A stretch of 28,127 bases of DNA from a virus, in IMG/VR virus record IMGVR_UViG_3300035698_018921, positions 1 to 28,127 of that record; one strand, written 5' to 3'. Shown one piece after another: positions 8,798-15,451 of the stretch. Each line of letters begins with the position of its first letter. Positions within the stretch are counted from its first letter, which is position 1. The notes beneath the pieces were generated by a model, which was given only the letters and a program-made list of their open reading frames with translations, was not told the DNA's origin and did not search any database. A program made the position numbers and the translations under genes.

Positions 8798-9409
8798 ATG
8801 GGATATACAGTCACAAAATCAACTACATTCCGGGATAATGAAGGCGCAGCCAATGGTTTTATTAGGAAAGAATCCTTTTCTACAATGGCGGATAACGATA
8901 GAATTACATATATCACACATGGTATGCAGTCTTTAATTTCAGAAATGCGCTCAGATGTTGATGATGCATCTAATCTTAATGCTAGATCATATGCAATTCC
9001 ATCAACGACCGAATATACCGCATTAAGTATGGGTAATATCTTTACTTTACCTGCCGTTCTTCCAGGTACAAACAACTTTTCAACAAATCTAGCTGGAGTT
9101 TCTACCAATACAGGATTTCTTTATTGCCGTGCAAGGTTACGTTATGCTCAGGTCACGTTCAGATTTAGAACAATTGGTTCTATTTCAAATGATGGACAAT
9201 TAACATCACCAGGATCTTGGTCTTCTGTATCCGTGACTAATTCCACAGCTACTTATGCTTGGTCGACTGGAGCCATTCCTCTTCCAGTTCCCATGACAGC
9301 AGGAGATTTATATCAGATTGAGGTGTATGCAAGAAGGAATACTGGAGCAGTCGGTTACGTTGCTGGTTTCGAGGTTTTCGAGCCAGTTCTTGCTTCTGCC
9401 AACCCTTAA
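8798..9409 (+). CDS. Putative minor tail / tail-tip protein
   Basis: This 203-residue protein of unknown family is last in the run of tail-tip genes. AGGAGAG at 8784-8790 gives a good start at ATG 8798. It has an N-terminal helical half (residues about 15-65, with MADNDRITYITHG) and a beta-rich C-terminal half from about residue 100 that looks like a small jelly-roll or receptor-contact domain. That domain view is by composition only. A virion role is inferred from context. Confidence 0.5.
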   Translation: MGYTVTKSTTFRDNEGAANGFIRKESFSTMADNDRITYITHGMQSLISEMRSDVDDASNLNARSYAIPSTTEYTALSMGNIFTLPAVLPGTNNFSTNLAGVSTNTGFLYCRARLRYAQVTFRFRTIGSISNDGQLTSPGSWSSVSVTNSTATYAWSTGAIPLPVPMTAGDLYQIEVYARRNTGAVGYVAGFEVFEPVLASANP

Positions 9410-9417
9410 TTCATAAT

Positions 9418-9425
9418 GTAAATCT
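9418..9425 (+). promoter_or_regulatory. Putative late promoter motif variant (TGTAAATC) before the membrane gene cluster
   Basis: AATGTAAATC lies in the 50-bp gap between the last tail gene and the membrane-protein gene at 9460, 34 bp before its ATG. It differs by one base from the repeated TGTAAATA motif. Promoter function is inferred. Confidence 0.4.
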
Positions 9426-9459
9426 ATCTGAGGTAATAAAAGATAGAGAGGGTCTTATA

Positions 9460-9837
9460 ATGTCTAGCGAAAAGAACGAAGCTACATCATCGATGATGAC
9501 TATCAATGATTTAAAAAAGAATCCTATAGTAGCGATATTACTTATGATGACCCTTGGCTCTCAAGGTATGGATTTTATAGTTTCAAATAAAACAGCGGAT
9601 TCTGTCGATAGCTCGAATGTTGAATTAACTGTTATTTCTAACCGTATAGAACAGGCTTTGACTGAGATTACCGATAATTCAGATAGAATCTCTCGTCTAG
9701 AAATTAAAATTGACGAAAGTATTGATGATAGACTTGACTCTTTTGATAATCAAATAAATAGGCTTGGTTTTATCATAACTTATGCGGGGGAAAATCATTC
9801 ATCCTGTAACTTTGGAGGTTTGTATGAGTCAGAATAA
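9460..9837 (+). CDS. Membrane protein with coiled coil, holin-like or spanin-associated
   Basis: This 125-residue protein has a basic N-terminal region ending DLKKN, one hydrophobic segment at about 21-40 (PIVAILLMMTLGSQGMDFIV) and a predicted coiled coil over about 50-100. The topology suggests an N-terminal membrane anchor with a helical C-terminal part. AGAGAGGG at 9445-9452 precedes ATG 9460. Its end overlaps the next gene (ATG 9824), which is itself coupled to a lipoprotein gene. A role in host lysis, as holin or extra inner-membrane component, is inferred from the cluster. No family is recognised. Confidence 0.5.
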   Translation: MSSEKNEATSSMMTINDLKKNPIVAILLMMTLGSQGMDFIVSNKTADSVDSSNVELTVISNRIEQALTEITDNSDRISRLEIKIDESIDDRLDSFDNQINRLGFIITYAGENHSSCNFGGLYESE

Positions 9838-10081
9838 TAGAATAAAAGTCCTTCTAGTTTTCCTAGCTCTTGCAATATGCTCAGCTTCTCCAGTTTATAC
9901 ACATTTGTATAATCCCTCTGAGAGCATTGTTGAGCCATTCGTGTTTGATATGGACTACCAAGAGTTTCAAGAGCTTAGAGATACGCTGGGTAGCGTAGAG
10001 GATGAATTAAACGATTACATTGATCGATTGGTTATCTTAGAATCAACAACAAATAACTTAATTACTGAGGAACATGAATAA
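9824..10081 (+). CDS. Putative inner-membrane spanin (Rz-like)
   Basis: This 85-residue protein has a short polar N-terminus, a hydrophobic segment at about 8-24 (KVLLVFLALAICSASPVY) and an acidic helical coiled-coil region at about 42-80. The layout matches inner-membrane spanins, which pair with an outer-membrane lipoprotein to fuse the two membranes. I start it at ATG 9824 because GGAGGT (9812-9817) is ideally spaced; an upstream in-frame ATG at 9782 is not. The lipoprotein gene begins inside its last codons. A cleaved signal peptide is possible instead of an anchor, which would weaken the call. Confidence 0.5.
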   Translation: MSQNNRIKVLLVFLALAICSASPVYTHLYNPSESIVEPFVFDMDYQEFQELRDTLGSVEDELNDYIDRLVILESTTNNLITEEHE

Positions 10082-10475
10082 TAAATCTAAACTAACTGTT
10101 ATAAACTCTGTGATCATGGCATCCATTTTGGGAGCCGTGATTGCCATTGTGTCTTGTGGTGGACCTGTACCTGTAGTTGACCTGTCATTAGGTCCTAATG
10201 GCATTAATTCTTCTGTTGGTTCTGGAGATATTACTGTTGGCGTTGGTCTTGATGGGGATACATACTACGTATCAGGTGATGGCAGTAGAATTGCAGGTAG
10301 CATCGCCGTGGATTGTGCAAATGACCCTGCAAGAGCTTGCATCGATTTCCAGGGCTTGAACATGTGCTCTCCTCTTGGAGAGAAAATAGAACGTACTCTT
10401 TGTGCTCCAGTTGATTTGTTTTCAGAAGATGTTGGTGTTTCAGATGCAGATGCAGATGCAGAGATGCAGCCCTAA
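10074..10475 (+). CDS. Outer-membrane lipoprotein, putative o-spanin partner
   Basis: This 133-residue protein has a lipoprotein signal: charged N-terminus, hydrophobic core, then lipobox IVSC with Cys28 followed by Gly-Gly. Lack of Asp at +2 fits outer-membrane sorting. The mature part is Gly/Ser/Val-rich with Cys pairs near residues 80-110, and it ends in a short acidic DADADAE repeat. The gene starts within the end of the spanin-like gene, as in Rz/Rz1 pairs, with GAGG at 10067-10070. It is longer than typical o-spanins and not proline-rich, so it may instead be a surface or superinfection-exclusion lipoprotein. Confidence 0.55.
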   Translation: MNNKSKLTVINSVIMASILGAVIAIVSCGGPVPVVDLSLGPNGINSSVGSGDITVGVGLDGDTYYVSGDGSRIAGSIAVDCANDPARACIDFQGLNMCSPLGEKIERTLCAPVDLFSEDVGVSDADADAEMQP

Positions 10476-10484
10476 ACTCATCCT

Positions 10485-10610
10485 CCCACCCCCTCTATAC
10501 CCTTAGGTAAGTAAACAGAGACTGTTTTAGAGAAACTTACTCTATTATAGCCAGTATCTATGCGGAGCACAGCCTGAGGGACTGGCGCACCTCATTTTGC
10601 CATTATCAGA
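10485..10610 (+). pseudogene. Decayed fragment of the PolA-like replication gene
   Basis: Positions 10485-10513 are identical (29 bp) to 21789-21817 inside the replication gene, and the similarity continues to 10532 with 4 mismatches in 48. A second identical block of 21 bp (10579-10599) matches 21885-21905. The spacing is 94 bp here against 96 bp in the gene, so the two blocks are collinear. The middle has diverged. Reading in the gene's frame meets a stop, TAA in place of TAT, after PTPSIPLGK. It corresponds to residues about 275-315 of the polymerase. Either a recombination remnant or a retained nucleotide-level signal is possible. Confidence 0.8.
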
Positions 10611-10630
10611 CCCTAATTAGGCTTTATTTT

Positions 10631-10656
10631 AGACCTATTTGGGGTCTTCTTGTTTC
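10631..10656 (+). terminator. Hairpin terminator after the tail/lysis operon
   Basis: AGACC (10631-10635) pairs with GGTCT (10643-10647) around a 7-nt loop, followed by TCTTGTTTC. The stem is short and the T tract interrupted, so strength is probably moderate. Its location after the last plus-strand gene fits termination. Confidence 0.5.
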
Positions 10657-10805
10657 TATTATATGACGTAAGTAAAGTAAGCAGTTTCAATTCACACCCG
10701 TGGAATATCCAAGCTCTTGTAATCCATTCTAAGAGATTCTATTCTAAAACCCATGCCCTGGTATAGGAAACCATTACAAATCCATTAGAGGATGACCTAG
10801 GTGTC

Positions 10806-12161
10806 TTAGAATTTAATCTGACGTCTGAGGCGGGACAGGTCTTGACGTACTGTTATCATTTTATCTGAGTTATTCCCTCCCATGCGACTCATAACCATTA
10901 ACAGGGCAACGGCAACATCTTGGTGGCATTGTCGTTGACCTATCCTGGTCCTGGGTACATTCACCTTCCCTTCTTTTTCTGAAATAGCTAATAACTGAGA
11001 AGAAATAATAGATTTCACCGTCTCATCTGGAATTGATAATCTCCCTTCCTCTATTATCATAGAGAGTTCCCTCGTCCAGGTTGTATATCGTTTACTATTA
11101 ACAGCCAGTTTCTCAACGGAGGCCATACGAGATCTTTCTAAATTCCCAGCCAATGTTAGTCCAGCCACGCCTGGGTCAACCAATATCTTTGTGATGCCAT
11201 GCAATTTGACGAGAGATTTAATCTTAGCCTGTTGCTCATCCGTGGTTTTGCCCCAGTCCATGCCGCAGTCAACTACTTCTACGTTTTTATTAGTCTGTTT
11301 GCACACGACCCATCCAGCAGGGTCTGCAACGAATCCAGGGTCGTATGCCAGTACCATCTGCCCAACCCCCTCCCCAAGTCCCTTGGAGGCTATTTTAGAG
11401 ACTGTGAACGGGCTTTCGCCACCCGAAACGAAGAGGCATTCATACTCTCTTGCCCATATGGCGGATGGGAGTCTAGTATGTTGTATCCTGATTTTATCAG
11501 GATAATCTTGCGGGTCTGGATACACATAAGAGATGGGCGTAGAAATCAGATTAAATCCATATCTAAGGTCGACCCAGTCCGATTCTTGATTATTTAGAAG
11601 ATTATCTGTCCATGATCCCTGGTAGTCAGCATTGGTCAATATAATAGTTTTCAAATGACTATCAGAAGATGGGATGGTGGTTGCCATAGCATACAGTTCG
11701 TTTGATTCTCCTTCGTTATGAGCAAATTCGTCGACGATGACATGACCTCCAAGTCCTCGACCAGATTTGGGCAATCCTGGTAAGGCCATGATTTTCTTAC
11801 CATTTTTCAACCATATAGATGTAACAGAACCCCTCTTACTATCCGTTATCTTTTTAATAAGATCAAATGCTTCTGTATGTCTTTTTACTTCCCGTACCAT
11901 TTCTTGAGCGGTTCTAAGATCTTTAGAAATAATAACTACGTCTGAACCCTTATGTGTAACGCCTTTGTGTGTAACACCTGCGCACAATAACACGGCAGCG
12001 AGAGCGGAAACAAAGGACTTACCAATTCGTCTGGACCCTAAGATGATAGTATCTCCGGCCAACATGGAATCTAGCCATTCTACTTGATGAGGTTGAAGTA
12101 CATTGTTATATATCTGTTCAAGTAGTTGATTTAATTGAGTTTTATTTTCCATAGGTTTCAA
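10806..12161 (-). CDS. terL: Large terminase subunit (ATPase and nuclease)
   Basis: This 451-residue DNA packaging motor has a Walker A motif GSRRIGKS (residues 42-49), a Walker B motif VIVDEF (141-146) and the coupling motif TIILTNA (172-178). The C-terminal RNase H-like nuclease shows Asp274 (LAYDPG), Asp329 (ILVDPG) and Asp415 (HQDVAVALL). It moves DNA into the prohead and cuts it. The start is probably TTG at 12161 because AAGGAG lies 7 nt upstream; ATG 12152 is too far. It overlaps the upstream gene's end by 20 bp, implying coupling. A 5-residue tandem repeat (VTHKG twice, residues 63-72) lies between the Walker motifs. Length is normal for the family. Confidence 0.93.
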   Translation of the reverse strand: MKPMENKTQLNQLLEQIYNNVLQPHQVEWLDSMLAGDTIILGSRRIGKSFVSALAAVLLCAGVTHKGVTHKGSDVVIISKDLRTAQEMVREVKRHTEAFDLIKKITDSKRGSVTSIWLKNGKKIMALPGLPKSGRGLGGHVIVDEFAHNEGESNELYAMATTIPSSDSHLKTIILTNADYQGSWTDNLLNNQESDWVDLRYGFNLISTPISYVYPDPQDYPDKIRIQHTRLPSAIWAREYECLFVSGGESPFTVSKIASKGLGEGVGQMVLAYDPGFVADPAGWVVCKQTNKNVEVVDCGMDWGKTTDEQQAKIKSLVKLHGITKILVDPGVAGLTLAGNLERSRMASVEKLAVNSKRYTTWTRELSMIIEEGRLSIPDETVKSIISSQLLAISEKEGKVNVPRTRIGQRQCHQDVAVALLMVMSRMGGNNSDKMITVRQDLSRLRRQIKF

Positions 12162-12591
12162 ATACTATCTCCTTTATATCTTCTTTGCTTGTAGAAATTT
12201 CCAATGTACTATGCTTAGCTAAAAGCTTTGTCATTGTGTTATAAGCTTGAAGTTTTAAACTCATCAACTGGGCTTTCTCATGATCGTGTTTGGATCTATT
12301 AATCATATCATTATACTGAGTTATCATGCTTGATAGTCCGGCTCTAACTCCAGCTATCATCTCAAGCTGCCAGTCCTCGTCCATGGTCAAGACATATTTA
12401 GCACATCCGATTGCAATATCAGCCTCTCTGGACGTGGCCTTATCAGATCTAAGTTCCATGCGGATCTGGGTTGAGGGGGCGCATTCCCCCATACGTTGTA
12501 TTGCATATTCAATCCATGATGATATTTTTGGATTAGAGTCAGCAGTCGTGTATTTAGCTAATTTCTTATTATCTATGATAATATTAGGCAT
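12142..12591 (-). CDS. Putative small terminase subunit
   Basis: This 149-residue helical, charged protein is encoded directly upstream of terL on the same strand, the usual place for the subunit that recognises phage DNA. The ATG at 12591 is preferred over an in-frame TTG at 12603 because GAGGTGG sits just before it. Its start overlaps the stop of the preceding gene. No clear helix-turn-helix motif is visible, and the upstream 166-residue protein is a rival candidate for the same role. Confidence 0.5.
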   Translation of the reverse strand: MPNIIIDNKKLAKYTTADSNPKISSWIEYAIQRMGECAPSTQIRMELRSDKATSREADIAIGCAKYVLTMDEDWQLEMIAGVRAGLSSMITQYNDMINRSKHDHEKAQLMSLKLQAYNTMTKLLAKHSTLEISTSKEDIKEIVFETYGK

Positions 12592-13084
12592 GCACCACCT
12601 CAACTATTTTGTTAAACAACTCTACTGTTTCACATTCTTCCCAGGTCATTAAAAACCAGGATGGAGACATTGTCCATGGTCCTTCTATATATAATTCTGT
12701 CTCAGAAAGCTTCCAATTATATAGATTTGCTAGACATTCTAAGTTTTTAAGAAAAGCATTGAAAGACATCTGACCATATTGACGACTATATGCCATTGTA
12801 AGGTTTTCCAAATTAATGGTGATAGGGTTTTGCGTTAAAAACGCAGAGTACGATTGCACAAACTGACAGAATTTAGTTCTTCTTTCAGATTTAAGGATAC
12901 TCAGATCTACCAGTTTAGTAACAAGAGGTGTAATATACATTTCTTCTGACTCTTTTATTTTTTCTAAGTCCCTGTCTTGTAAGTCTTCTATTAGATTATC
13001 TAACTTCTTGTTGTGCCAGTTCCTTATTTTGGCTTTTTTAGCCTGTGCTCGGAGTTCTTTTTCTTCTAAATCTATGTAATTCAT
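12584..13084 (-). CDS. Hypothetical protein, first gene of the terminase operon
   Basis: This 166-residue protein is not recognised. The N-terminal third (residues 5-50) is highly charged and helical (KELRAQAKKAK), probably a coiled coil. The rest is mixed, with aromatic residues near the C-terminus (GPWTMSPSWFLMTWEEC). I start it at ATG 13084 because AGAGGAAA lies 5 nt upstream, rather than a longer form from 13120. It opens the minus-strand operon that ends with terL, so a packaging or DNA-recognition role is likely but unproved. Confidence 0.6.
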   Translation of the reverse strand: MNYIDLEEKELRAQAKKAKIRNWHNKKLDNLIEDLQDRDLEKIKESEEMYITPLVTKLVDLSILKSERRTKFCQFVQSYSAFLTQNPITINLENLTMAYSRQYGQMSFNAFLKNLECLANLYNWKLSETELYIEGPWTMSPSWFLMTWEECETVELFNKIVEVVHA

Positions 13085-13108
13085 ATTTATTTCCTCTATA
13101 GCTACTAC

Positions 13109-13137
13109 ATAATATATCAATCATATATAGCATTCAA
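13109..13137 (-). promoter_or_regulatory. Putative sigma70-type promoter for the terminase operon
   Basis: On the minus strand, TTGAAT (13137-13132) is followed by a 17-bp spacer and TATTAT (13114-13109), close to host -35 and -10 consensus. Transcription would begin near 13102, 18 bp before the first ATG of the operon at 13084. The repeated TGTAAATA motif is absent here, suggesting host RNA polymerase use. Confidence 0.45.
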
Positions 13138-13150
13138 TCGAGGTAAATCA

Positions 13151-14071
13151 ATGGCAAAAAAGAAGAATTTCTGGGACAACGACGTTATGAATCCCTTGTT
13201 GGGGCAGTATAAGTCTTTATATGTCATAGACAAAAAGTCAAAAACGGCCAAAATGGTGGGTCCAGAGTCGCTCAGAAAGGCTCTCTATGACGATCAGATA
13301 CATGCACAGCTAGCAGGACTAGTTAATGCAGCAGCCGTGATAATTGATCGTAGTCTCGGAAATAGATTTGCTAGTCGCGCGCTTAACTATGACGTAATCC
13401 ACGGATGCACAGCTTTTTTGAACGAATGCATTCTTTTTAATTGGGATTCGTCAAAGTCCAAGAGTTTCAATTACTTACTACTCTGTGCGCGTGGATGGCT
13501 AGTTGATTATCATAAGGGTCAGAGTAAGAGGGCTACTTCTGGAGATATTGGAAAGATTAAATACAAGAGTAGCATCAAAGACCTTCCAGATCATTTGAGG
13601 GATTTGAAGAACACGGAAAGATGGAAGATTGGAGATTGGGTCGATGAAGAATTCCCTGGATGTACGTGGGGTTGGCACCGTAAAAAAGAGAACAAAGTAT
13701 TAATTAATACTCCCATCAGATACATTGTATCGATGAATGACGAGGCACAGGTTGAAGAGATGGCGGCGGAGGAGGATGTATCATGGGCCCAAATTATCGA
13801 CACAATCAATTGGCAACTCCTATCAGAGTACATCCCGGATACATCCTCCTCATATTATTCAAAACAATTAGCTTATAGTCTCATAGATATATTAAAAGAC
13901 ATTGTTACACATTCAGAAGATGGGATTTATAAAGGAAAGAAATTGAATCAAATATATCTCTACAGTTTGCTCACCCAGGCCCTCCCTTATTCAGTCAATA
14001 TGGGCGCATTTATTTTGACAAAAGATACTCTTCGACAAGCATATAGTTTTTATGCTGAGGATTACATGTGA
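13151..14071 (+). CDS. Sigma-like transcription factor (T4 gp55-like region 2)
   Basis: In this 306-residue protein, residues about 78-126 resemble sigma factor region 2. A DVIHGCTAFLNECILFNWD stretch is followed by KSKSFNYLLLCARGWLVDYHKGQSK. This matches the pattern of bacterial sigma factors and T4 gp55, where the first part binds the RNA polymerase clamp helices and the second contacts the -10 element. The C-terminal half is not recognisable as region 4. It lies between terminase and portal genes and is transcribed with the head genes, start ATG 13151 with AGGT upstream. The likely role is directing RNA polymerase to phage late promoters. The call is from pattern only. Confidence 0.55.
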   Translation: MAKKKNFWDNDVMNPLLGQYKSLYVIDKKSKTAKMVGPESLRKALYDDQIHAQLAGLVNAAAVIIDRSLGNRFASRALNYDVIHGCTAFLNECILFNWDSSKSKSFNYLLLCARGWLVDYHKGQSKRATSGDIGKIKYKSSIKDLPDHLRDLKNTERWKIGDWVDEEFPGCTWGWHRKKENKVLINTPIRYIVSMNDEAQVEEMAAEEDVSWAQIIDTINWQLLSEYIPDTSSSYYSKQLAYSLIDILKDIVTHSEDGIYKGKKLNQIYLYSLLTQALPYSVNMGAFILTKDTLRQAYSFYAEDYM

Positions 14072-14083
14072 TATTCACATAAA

Positions 14084-14091
14084 TGTAATAT
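14084..14091 (+). promoter_or_regulatory. Putative late promoter motif variant before the portal gene
   Basis: AAATGTAATATATAG lies in the 56-bp gap before the portal ATG (14128). It shares AAATGTAA with the repeated 11-mer but then diverges. The preceding CATAAATG is also late-promoter-like. Weak, position-supported call. Confidence 0.35.
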
Positions 14092-14127
14092 ATAGTATGA
14101 CTTATAGGATTCAAAAAGGTTAAAAAT

Positions 14128-15450
14128 ATGACATCAGATGATCAGAAATCCAAAAACCAAAGCATTGACAAGGTAGGTGTTAACCTTGCTGCTCGTAGAC
14201 GCGCAAAAGCTAACGCTGAGAGGATGACCGAAGGTTTTTCTTATAGAGGTAACAAGGCTGGCTTTTATGATAGTAATAGGTTGTTTTCCCCACAAGAGTT
14301 GATTGGTCGTGCAAATTCTTGCCGTGGACTATACATGGAGATGAGAGATTCCCATGATATTATTGCATCTTGCATGGATTCCAGGGTGTCGGCAGTTTCT
14401 AACTTGGATTATAAGATCAGACCAAGATATGATGATCCATCCCCAGACCAAATTATGGCATCCGAGGCCATAAAATACATGTTTGAAAACATGGAGAACT
14501 TCGATTTGAATTCATTTATCGGTCATGTTTATAATCACGTATCGAGCTATGGATTTTCTCTGTATGAGATTTGGATTCCGTCTGAGGGTCAGTACAAAAA
14601 CAACCCGCAACTTCTGCCAATTGCACCCTACCAAGTTGATAGATTTGAGTTGAATGATACTAGGGATAGATTGAAAGCTGCCTGGATTATTACAGATGAT
14701 AATATCGTGGAAGTCCCAGCTACTCGCCTTGTTTGGTTCGGCAAGCTCAATTTTACAGGTAATTTCTGGGGTATCTCAGACTTACGAAAGATCGTGGCAA
14801 TATTTTCCGCGTGGAAAGAAGATCTTTTGAACTATATGGAACTAAGAAAACAGCAAGCTGGAATCTTTTATTTTCAAGAACAGGAGGAAGGGACCACGGA
14901 AGCGTCGTGGGACATTGCCAGTTCATATTTAGTAGACTATTTTGCAGGTTATTCGAGCCCATTGATTGCTTCGTATGGACTCAAACCAGATTTTGTGAAT
15001 GCCCAGCAGCCTGGAATTGAGAATGCTAACAACATGTTGGGATATTTTGATACAAAAATAAAACAAGCTTTGGATTCTACCCTTTCCACCCTTGGTATGA
15101 CTGGTGTCGGGAGTCTCGCTCTTGGTCAGGAGTTTGCGATGGACGATGCAATTAAGTTTGAAAACCACGTTTATCAGTTTTTGACTATTATCAACGGGGA
15201 TGTTGCCCCGGAATCGAAAATTATGGAGATTCTTACCTACATTGCAGGTTTTTCTCCGTCAGACGCACCTCAGGTCGAGCTATTTGAAAGCATATCTGAT
15301 AATAAGGGATTTGATTCAAACAAGGTGGTCGAACTAATTAAATCAGGCATTGTCACCCCGGATGAACTGGGACTCACAGCGATGGCAAAAATCCTGGAAG
15401 ACTTGGGAGTCGATCCCACAGATTATATTGATTATAATAAGGAGAAATAA
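14128..15450 (+). CDS. Portal protein (Mu gp29 / DUF935-like)
   Basis: This 440-residue protein has the layout of Mu-type portal proteins. An N-terminal segment is followed by RDSHDIIASCMDSRVSAVSN at about 73-92, which matches the conserved D-x-x-I...R...V pattern, then KIRP. A YGFSLYEIWI block lies near 145 and a long helical stem follows. The portal forms the dodecameric ring at one capsid vertex through which DNA enters. Position immediately before the protease/scaffold and capsid genes agrees. Start ATG 14128 is preceded by AAGG. Confidence 0.82.
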   Translation: MTSDDQKSKNQSIDKVGVNLAARRRAKANAERMTEGFSYRGNKAGFYDSNRLFSPQELIGRANSCRGLYMEMRDSHDIIASCMDSRVSAVSNLDYKIRPRYDDPSPDQIMASEAIKYMFENMENFDLNSFIGHVYNHVSSYGFSLYEIWIPSEGQYKNNPQLLPIAPYQVDRFELNDTRDRLKAAWIITDDNIVEVPATRLVWFGKLNFTGNFWGISDLRKIVAIFSAWKEDLLNYMELRKQQAGIFYFQEQEEGTTEASWDIASSYLVDYFAGYSSPLIASYGLKPDFVNAQQPGIENANNMLGYFDTKIKQALDSTLSTLGMTGVGSLALGQEFAMDDAIKFENHVYQFLTIINGDVAPESKIMEILTYIAGFSPSDAPQVELFESISDNKGFDSNKVVELIKSGIVTPDELGLTAMAKILEDLGVDPTDYIDYNKEK

Positions 15451-15451
15451 T

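Larger units (their letters stand above)
10476..10805. other. 330-bp non-coding convergent intergenic region
   Basis: This region lies between the end of the plus-strand tail/lysis operon and the end of the minus-strand terminase operon. I see no credible gene. It contains a decayed partial copy of the replication gene (10485-10610), a plus-strand hairpin terminator (10631-10656) and a 10-bp palindrome CCTAATTAGG (10612-10621). No clear minus-strand terminator for terL was found. Confidence 0.7.

Noticed and set aside
11191-11597. Plus-strand ORFs opposite terL
   Set aside because: They are antisense to a well-supported gene with intact catalytic motifs; composition is unlike the neighbours.
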